Shown here: positions 57,006 through 64,000 of the stretch, in pieces
Layout of the letters: every line of letters begins with the position of its first letter
How positions within the stretch are numbered: position 1 is the stretch's first letter
Source: Malania oleifera
Lineage: Eukaryota > Streptophyta > Magnoliopsida > Santalales > Ximeniaceae
Reading direction: 5' to 3'
Length of the DNA stretch: 64,000 nucleotides
Assembly: GCF_029873635.1 (NCBI RefSeq)
Contig: NC_080424.1
Span: forward strand, 1,963,001 to 2,027,000
The notes under the pieces: generated by a model
What the model was told of the DNA's origin: nothing
The model's input: only the letters and a program-made list of their open reading frames with translations
The model's database searches: none
Translations under genes and position numbers: made by a program

Positions 57006-58140
57006 CAGTATACATATATTTATTCAGAACATGATATTCAGTGTATATAGAAAGTTATGTTTTCCTAAATGCCATAACACTTAGATTATACAAAAAGAAA
57101 GATTACAGACAGATTATATAGAAAGAAAGTACTGACAGATTAGACAGTTATAGCATCAAGATGCTACAGATATTACAGTATTTACAGTATAGATTAATAG
57201 TGTTATGGTTATTTTGGAAACATGATGAAAACAATTTAAAGAGTATAGTATGTATATATATAGTATCAGATCCCTGTGAAAAGATTATAGACAAATACAA
57301 TATTGATATAAAATATAGAGCACAGTACCGTTGCTAGATACAGATAGAGTGCAACCACATATCTCAGATAGTATATGGGTACCGTCGACCGTGCTCGGAG
57401 AGTATGTAGCTCCCCAATTCGCTGGGTGGAGGGGGGCGGTTTGACGAGGTAGGAGCTAGTCTCGCGCCTAGAAGAGTATGCACTTTGGCCAGGATGAGGT
57501 AGTGTAGAGTATAGTGACTTACTTGGAGGGCTGACCAGCTTAAGTCCCGCCTACGGGCCGCACAACCCTGTTATGAGGGGTCAAATCATGACATATAGAG
57601 TCCCAGAGAAAGAACACAACTATGTATATATATACAATTTTACAGCTTTTATTGTATATAGTATGATTTAACACTATGAATGATAGAAAGTTCAGATGAT
57701 ACAAATGTTTTAAGTTATTATGCATGTGTTTTACAGAATTGCTAGATCATGCGGTTTTAATTACTATTATTATAAATTTATGACTCGGACGCCACACACT
57801 AGTAATAGCATATTTCCACTTACTGAGCGTCGACTCACTCCATTACTTTAACATTTTTCAGGCGAGCCAGCTTGGCGAGCAGATCAGGCTCGCGGATAGA
57901 GATAAGTTGGTCACCCTAGTTATAGGATAAGTTTGGTGTAGCGTTTTGTATTTTTGACACTGGAGAGAGAGAGAGGTATTATGTTGTTATGGTTGAAAAT
58001 ACTGAATTCTGGTATTGTATAGTTATATGTATATGTGGTTATGTGATTTATGTTTCCCGTTGCATAGGGGTGCCTATTATATTCAAATATTGGAGTAATT
58101 TGTTATAAAAAAGAATGGTGAGAATTTTGAGGATGTTACA
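56742..58140 (+). repeat. Outer gypsy 5' LTR, second part
   Basis: It continues the LTR after the inner element and ends GGATGTTACA. It holds several (TA)n tracts (56766-56785, 56985-57005) and a TTACTGAGCGTCGACTCACT segment typical of such LTR ends. No coding frame. Confidence 0.8.
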
Positions 58141-58467
58141 TTTTGGTAGTAGAGCCTAGGTTGCTAGGTTATGTTGACTTTAGAGTGCAGCGGAAAACAA
58201 TATCAGAACATAGGAAAAAAATTTAAGGTTTTATTTTGTGATCTAGATATGAGATTTAGTGATTATTTGTTTGTTTTTCCTAGGGTGACGATTCCAGGAA
58301 AATCATAATAAACTTTCGACGAGTCATGTGTTTAGGTTGTAGGATTGGATTGTGGGATAGGATCAAGGCGAAAAGTTGATAATAAATTTGAGGTTTTAAT
58401 TAAAGGAAACAAGCTAGATCTGTGTGGGAAATAGAATTCTGAAAACGGTGATTTATATGTTTACAGG

Positions 58468-59410
58468 ATGGACCCAAGAGGCAGTAGCGCTCACGCTAGT
58501 GGGGATGATGGAGCAAGTCCTTCTGGCGCAGGAGGTGGAGATTCCGATGTTGTGCTACATAATGTGGCTCAGCAGGTTATGGCTAAGATAGCACGGAGCT
58601 TTAGAGAACAGAAAGGTCCATCTATAGTTTAGGGATGTACCATAGAGAAATTTATGAAGATGAATCCACCGACCTTTTCTGGAGCGACTGATCTTATAGT
58701 TGCAAAGAACTGGGTGCAGGAGATAGAGAAGATCTTGACGGTACTTCACTGCATTGACGAGCAGAGAGACTTATATGCTACATATAGATTGGGAGGGGAG
58801 GCCGAGAGATGGTGGTCAGCCATCAGACTGTTGGAGGAGCAGAGGGCGATACTAGTGTCGATGACCTGGGCCCGATTTAGGGACATGTTCTTTGATAGAT
58901 ATCATCCTACTTCAGTTAGAAATGCTTGAGTACAGGAGTTTCTGAGTCTGTCCCAAGGGTCATTGACTGTCCAGCAGCATGCCACGAGATTTATTGAGCT
59001 ATCGCGTTTTTGCCCCTATATTGTCCCAAATGAAGCAAAGAAGATTAGAATGTTTGAAAGAAACTTGAGGCGTGATATTTACAGGCAAGTAGCAGTACTG
59101 AGGATCCAGGACTTCTCAGAGTTGGTTGTCGGAGCTATTATAGCAGAGGAAAGTTTGCCCAGAGAGATAGAGACACAAAGTCAGAGGAAGATGATTATGC
59201 CCTCGAGTTTTCAGGTGGGTCCTAGCCGAGGCCCTTGGAGAGGGGGTAGATTTGGCGGAGGCCAGAGACAGATGGTAGAGCACGGTGGATTTCAGGGTGG
59301 ACAGCTTCTTGCCATTTGTCCTAGATGCGGGTGAAGACATCCTAGTGAGTGCCGACTAGGGGAAAATATTTGTCATCAATGCAGGAGGCTCGGTCATACG
59401 GCTTGATCGT
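58468..59410 (+). pseudogene. Outer gypsy gag
   Basis: It starts MDPRGSSAHASGDDG. The gag core reads MNPPTFSGATDLIVAKNWVQ, then GGEAERWWSAIRLL, QQHATRFIELSRFCPYIVP and ERNLRRDIYRQVAV. A Cys-rich end (CPRCG, CHQCRRLGHTA) is the zinc knuckle, its last Cys coming after a TGA. Stops at about 58630 (TAG), 58928, 59333 and 59404 (TGA) break the frame. The latter three fit CGA to TGA changes. Confidence 0.85.
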
Positions 59411-59898
59411 GTCAGATGCCGTTCAATTATGCACAGGCTCCTAGACCATTTCGAGGTGGATATCAGGCACCCCGCGGTGGTCAGCAAAGAAATACTGCAC
59501 CGACAAGAGTCTATGCGGTGACACCAAGAGACGCTGAGACGGCTGGAGACGTGGTCACAAGTACCCTTACTGCTTTACCATATACAATTGTTGTTTTTTT
59601 TTATACAGGTGCCACCCATTTCTTTATATCGGCGGGGTATGTCAGAATAACTAGGGTAGAGACTCGGCTACTCGATGTAGAACTGTATGTGGGTATGCCG
59701 ATGGGATCTGTAGTTAGATGTAGGAGGGTACTTCGAAATTTTCCAGTAAGTATTCAGGGGAGGGTGTTGTTAGCTGATCTTGTGATCCTTGATATGCAGG
59801 GGTTTGATGTGATACTAGGCATGGACTGGCTTGCTACTCATTACACTACCATAGAGTGTCATAAGAAAGAAGTTATTTTCAGACCCCCGGGAGAGTAA
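59411..59898 (+). pseudogene. Outer gypsy protease
   Basis: The active-site box reads VFFYTGATHFF; the catalytic Asp is Tyr (TAT at 59602-59604). The second half, GFDVILGMDWLATHYTTIEC, is well kept. Confidence 0.85.
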
Positions 59899-60012
59899 GA
59901 GTACAGATTCGTAGGATCACGCGTACGTGCTTCACCATAGCTAGTGTCAGCTATTCAGGTGAGGAGGTTGCTGTAAAGTGGTTGCGAATGGTATGTCACA
60001 TACATAAAAGAA

Positions 60013-61262
60013 TTGCCAAAAGAAGAATTGAGACAAGCTAACATACCAATAGTGAGAGAGTTTCCTAATGTATTTCTAGAAGAACTACCTGGTTTGCCAC
60101 CTGATCATGAGATTGAATTTACTATAGACCTGTTGCCAGGATCTGCGCTAGCATCTAAAGCATCGTATCGTATGGCTCCAATTGAGTTGAAACAATTGAA
60201 AGATTAGTTACAGGAATTATTGGATAAGGGTTTTATTAGGCCCAGTGTGTCACCCTGGGGAGCGCCGGTTTTATTCATGAAAAAGAAAGATGGAACCATG
60301 AGATTGTGCATGGATTATAGGGAGATAAACAAACTGACAGTCAAGAATAAATACCCTGTCCCTAGGAACGATGATTTATTTGATCAGACAGTCAAGAATA
60401 AATACCCTGTCCTTAGGAACGATGATTTATTTGATCAGCTTCAAGGGACCCAGGTTTAATCTAAAATTGATCTACGGTAAAGCTACCATCAGATGAAAGT
60501 TAGAGCATAAGATATTTCGAAGACCGCATTTTGTACTAGATATGGGCATTACGAGTTTTTAGTAATGCCATTTGGGTTGGCTAATGCACCAGAAGTATTT
60601 ATGGATCTAATGAATCAGATGTTCCATCAGTATTTGGACCAGTTCGTGGTTGTGTTCATTGATGATATATTGGTCTATTTAAGGAGTTTTGAGGAGCACG
60701 AGCATCATTTGAGGCTGGTGTTGCAGATATTAAGAGAAAGGAAATTGTATACAAAATTAAAGAAATATGAGTTTTGGTTAAGGCAGGTCACTTTTCTTGG
60801 CCATGTGATCTTAAAGGCAGAAATATCAGTTGATCCAAGTAAAATAGAGGCAGTGGTGAGTTGGGAAAGGGCGGGAAATGTTCAGGAAGTCAGGAGTTTT
60901 CTAGGATTAGAGGGTTATTACCGTGCTTTATGGATGGTTTCTCCAGGCTATCAGGTCCATTAATACGACTTATGAGGAAAAATGTAAAGTTTGGCTGGAC
61001 CGACGACTATGAGCAGAGTTTTCAGGAGTTAAAGCGGTGGTTAGTTTCAACTCTAGTACTGGCTATTCCATTAGGTGAAGACAGGTTTGTAATATACAGT
61101 AATGCCTTTTTGAAGGGTCTTGAATGCGTGTTGATACAGCACGGCAGGGTTATTGCATATGCGTTTAAGCAGCTTAAAGAATATGAGAAGAATTATCCTG
61201 TCCACGATTTAGAGCTTGCTGCGGTGGTATATGCTCTTAAGATTTGGAGGCATTACCTATAT
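60013..61262 (+). pseudogene. Outer gypsy reverse transcriptase and partial RNase H
   Basis: [16 protein letters not shown] and [19 protein letters not shown] are followed by a 17-codon duplication, then [33 protein letters not shown] (catalytic Asp pair present) and [17 protein letters not shown] frameshift near 60930 leads into [18 protein letters not shown] and the RNase H part [15 protein letters not shown], in which the first catalytic Asp is Asn, ending [10 protein letters not shown] at the break. Stops at about 60205, 60457, 60477 and 60508. Confidence 0.87.
60337..60438 (+). repeat. 51-bp in-frame tandem duplication in RT
   Basis: ACAGTCAAGAATAAATACCC starts at 60337 and at 60388. 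The 51-bp units differ at one base (CCTAGG versus CTTAGG) and add 17 codons between the motif YREINK and QLQGTQV. Confidence 0.93.
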
Positions 61263-61569
61263 TGTCGATGAGTCCTGTAGAAAGTTCATTAACGAACTTA
61301 AACCCTTGTCGACAAATTTCAGGTTTCCACAAATCCTCTCTCGATATCTTCTTGTCGATGAATTATGTCCTCGTCGATGAGCTCCTCTTATATCCTCGTC
61401 GACGAGTCCCTTGTATTCGTCGATGAGGAACTAAAAATTTCCTCGAGATTATCCCATCCAAAATGCAATGTCGTTCGTCGACGAAGTCGACTACCTCATT
61501 ATATTTCTGGTTTCCATTTCCCTTTGTTTTTATTATTTAAATACCATTATTCTTCGGGTTGTTACAATA
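61263..61569 (-). repeat. LTR fragment, minus strand (TGTAACAACCC start)
   Basis: The minus strand begins TGTAACAACCCGAAG at 61569, preceded by a purine-rich GTTGGGGAGATAT. It is full of TCGTCGACGA variants down to the junction with the outer gypsy RNase H. Its start differs from both plus-strand LTR families, and it appears truncated. Confidence 0.6.
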
Positions 61570-61765
61570 TCTCCCCAACGGCATCAGTAGGAACTTCATC
61601 ACACAATTTCCATACTGAGCATACCTCCCCAACAACATCAGTAAAAACTTCATACACACAATCTCCCTACTGAGCATACCTCCCCAACGGCATCAGTAGG
61701 AACTTCACACACACACACACACACAATCTTCATACTGAGCTTACCTCCCCAACAGCATCAGTAGG
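61570..61765 (-). repeat. Tandem repeat, about 55-65 bp unit, 3-4 copies
   Basis: CTCCCCAACGGCATCAGTAG and AACTTCA-CACACAAT-TACTGAGCAT recur at about 61573, 61630, 61682 and 61748, with a (CA)n expansion in one unit. Confidence 0.8.
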
Positions 61766-62790
61766 AAATGAATACCACCCACCCGCAATTATTGTGCGAT
61801 ATTGGCATATGATCAATCATATTTCAGTATATCTCAATTCAGTTCAATATAAATATTCTCATCATTTTCTGTACACTTTCTATCATCTCATAATAGTACA
61901 TACCATATTTCACGTATTTCCACATTTCCTAAAATACCCATATCAGTAATTTGTACAATCTCATTTTTCATGCAAATAATTTTTACCCACATATAGATAT
62001 CACATTTAATATTACTCAAATGCCACACAATTTGTTTAATATTTATATCATAATAACTTTCAAGAAAAATACCATATGCTCATTTTCACATATTAATTTA
62101 AACAATAATTCCAAAAATGCTGCTATAATTTATTCCCCTTATCTGACTTACTGAGAGTCTCGTTAGAACCCCAAATCCTACGCCTTTGGCGCCCGAAACT
62201 CAAATCCTGCAATTTGTATTTTCTCCATATTAATTAACTCACTTTCCCAAAATAATACCCATCTAACCTTCCCTAGGCTCCATATACCCCAAATTAACAT
62301 TTAAACTAATATTTAACACCCCCACTTAATTTTCTGAATTTTGCCTCTGGGTCCCAAAATTACATTCGCGGCGCTCACCCGGGCTCTAAATTCTGAAAAT
62401 TCTACTTTAACTCCAGATGCTCAATATTTTAGAATTTCTAAATTAATCATAATTAATTAAAAATAAGCCCCTTAATAACCCCCGTACCCCAAATTTGGGG
62501 TTTTGCCCACGACGACCCCACGAGAATTTCATCCCGCTAGACTTATAGAGAATCATCCATAGATTCTCGTGGTGGTGTCCGTTTGTCAATCGAACTTATA
62601 ATTTGCAAGAAATGAGGTAAAAAGGGAGATTTGGCTTATCCCAGGAGATATGTCTATGCCACTCCTACCACTGATCCGCTCGATAAAAAAAGACGGCAAC
62701 GGAGAATGGAGCCTAGCGATATCTTCCGATTTTCGATCGGGTGAAAATTCGTCACGAAATTTAGGAGAGAGAATGAAAAAATAAAGAGAA

Positions 62791-62792
<2 letters not shown>

Positions 62793-62866
<74 letters not shown>
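62793..62866 (+). repeat. (AG)37 microsatellite
   Basis: 74 bp of uninterrupted AG. The Ser-Leu open frame on the other strand is only this repeat. Confidence 0.97.
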
Positions 62867-62867
<1 letters not shown>

Positions 62868-62949
62868 ACAGGGGGGCTGATGGATCTCTACAACTCCCTC
62901 TTTTTATTTTTGTTTTGTTTTGTCTGGTATCCTCCCGAACCTTCAGGAG

Positions 62950-62950
<1 letters not shown>

Positions 62951-62980
<30 letters not shown>

Positions 62981-63092
62981 TATTTTATTAATAAAAATAA
63001 AAAATAAATTTTAATTATTATTATTTTCTTTTTAAAAATTTGATTAATTAATTAATTGATTGATTAATATATATATATATATATATATATTT
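62951..63092 (+). repeat. (AAT)n and (AT)n microsatellites
   Basis: ATAATAATAATAATAAT near 62955-62982 and (TA)n near 63067-63092, separated by A/T-rich DNA with TTAATTAATTAATTGATTGA. Confidence 0.9.
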
Positions 63093-63243
63093 TGGGAATC
63101 ACTTCACTAATCTTGTATAGCCCTTTTTGGGGTTATTACACCTGCTCCCTGATCTCACTTTGGATAGAAGTCCTAAACTCACCGAAGGATGTAGTGAGAC
63201 CAGTGATAGCTGCCATGAGCTTAACATTGGTTGACATGTGTGG

Positions 63244-63726
63244 CTACTCCTGAGGAACCTCCTGAGGCCTTGGTCCTCTCTCGGGTATGGTAGGCAACCA
63301 CATGTTACCGGTCAGCTCGTAACCCATCAGCTTCAGGGTTGTGGATGAGAAGGTGTCAGTGCCCTTTATCTTCTTCAATACTGCATACGGAGTCCTAGTG
63401 ACTCTCCGCTTTACAAAAATCGTAGTCAGGATGCCTCCGTATGGTAGAATAATCTTCTTGCCTAAGGTCTTCACAAACATCCACTTTAGGATCAGTCTAG
63501 GCAAGTCCAGCTTATTCCTTGAAAAGAGGCACCGCATCACGAAGCAGTCTAGGTATGAAACATGATCCCTAGACCCAGACAAAGGTAAGATATTGTAGGA
63601 GATCAGGTGGTGCACAACTTTAACTTTGAGAGTCAGCGACCTATAGCTGGGGGTGTGACTGAGATCAACCACAGGACTAGTCATAACCAAATTCATAAAG
63701 GTACTCATTGTGAAAATCCTACTCAT
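63244..63726 (-). pseudogene. Putative plant transposon protein domain fragment
   Basis: A 160-codon minus-strand frame. LKVKVVHHLISYNILPLSGS, then YLDCFVMRCLFSRNKLDLP, ILPYGGILTTIF and TTLKLMGYE resemble the 'putative plant transposon protein' domain found in many plant genomes beside gypsy-like repeats. Its biochemical role is not known to me. The frame starts near the window edge and an N-terminal part may lie in 63726-63910. It ends just before the LTR-like start at 63139. Confidence 0.55.
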
Positions 63727-63918
63727 TGATCCAAGTTAAGACCGAGTTGGGGCAGTCAAAATCTCCTTTCTGGATGTTGAAAGTCTCAGCCAAATAACCA
63801 TCGTCAAATCGTATGTCAGTCGCAAAGACCCAAGAATAGCATCCATAGGTACCCTATCCAAGGTTTGTATAAAATAAACAGACAATAATGGGATATATCC
63901 CTCTAGGCTGATAGCTAA

Positions 63919-64000
63919 TGTAAGAACCTGACCCGAGAAATATGGATTAAATAAATAAGAAAAGGGGAAGGAATTTGAAAAGGTGAAAATAGCAGGGCTC
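63919..64000 (+). repeat. Start of another gypsy LTR, truncated by the window
   Basis: TGTAAGAACCTGACCCGAGA and GGATTAAATAAATAAGA closely follow the start of the inner gypsy LTR (TGTAAGAACCCGAATCGTGA, then TTTAAATAAATAAGA). It runs off the right end. Confidence 0.75.

Larger units (their letters stand above)
42022..61262 (+). mobile_element. Outer Ty3/gypsy element, 5' LTR plus gag-protease-RT-RNase H; 3' part missing
   Basis: Its 2.0-kb LTR starts TGTAACGACC at 42022 and ends GGATGTTACA at 58140, but is split by the inner gypsy element (42628-56741). The primer binding site TGGTAGTAGAGCC (58144-58156) and a gag-pol remnant follow. The RNase H part stops at about 61262, where a minus-strand LTR piece begins, so integrase and 3' LTR are absent. 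TATAAATA at 42226-42233 is a likely LTR TATA box. Confidence 0.85.
61766..63139 (-). repeat. LTR-like region, minus strand (TGTAATAACCCC start)
   Basis: The minus strand starts TGTAATAACCCCAAAAAGG at 63139 after a purine-rich CAGGGAGCAGG. It holds a (CT)37 run and contains CTCAGTAAGTCAG and TGGGGTTC segments like those of gypsy LTRs. The 3' boundary is unclear and may include the tandem units to its left. No gene. Confidence 0.5.

Noticed and set aside
62654..62869. Ser-Leu repeat protein on the minus strand
   Set aside because: It is the (AG)37 microsatellite translated.

Overview
The window looks like nuclear DNA of a flowering plant. The evidence is two split host genes with plant-type introns, Ty1/copia and Ty3/gypsy elements primed by TGGTATCA-type binding sites, L1 and RTE LINEs, two tRNA-derived SINE families, PIF/Harbinger MITEs and several hAT elements. 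The species cannot be named from sequence alone. No rRNA, tRNA, CRISPR or bacterial operon structure was seen.

Left part (1-10.3 kb). The first three coding exons of a minus-strand gene resembling METTL25/RRNAD1 methyltransferase-like proteins lie at 7.5-4.0 kb; the gene runs off or is cut at the left. Its introns and surroundings hold a decayed copia element, an RTE LINE, an L1 piece and a 74-bp tandem array. An AT-rich intergenic stretch (7.6-10.3 kb) carries a SINE with an 18-bp target duplication.

Middle (10.4-39.1 kb). One minus-strand gene for a short P-class pentatricopeptide repeat (PPR) protein of the Arabidopsis At4g18975 type fills this region. I find six well-phased exons plus a doubtful last one. 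They total about 0.8 kb of coding sequence in nearly 29 kb. The introns are packed with L1 remnants on both strands, two PIF/Harbinger MITEs, two related hAT MITEs, SINEs, and in intron 2 a hAT MITE that itself holds a 3.3-kb hAT element with an almost open transposase.

Right part (39.4-64 kb). This is a transposon graveyard. A 1.29-kb non-autonomous LTR element with GTAGT target duplications lies upstream of the PPR gene, followed by a deleted RTE LINE and a 135-bp tandem repeat. Then comes a three-level nest: a 2-kb gypsy LTR (outer element, 42.0-61.3 kb) is split by a 14.1-kb gypsy element (42,628-56,741). The gag gene of that element is split by a 5.5-kb RICESLEEPER-like hAT element (45,169-50,635), which has intact ends, a perfect 8-bp target duplication and an apparently intact four-exon gene. 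The right edge holds minus-strand LTR pieces, a plant transposon protein fragment and the start of another gypsy-type LTR.

The host genes show no functional link to each other beyond sharing a strand. The hunt found no convincing new biochemical system. The best observations are the dated nest, two near-intact hAT elements, an LTR palindrome, and a TCGTCGACGA motif shared by otherwise unlike LTRs.
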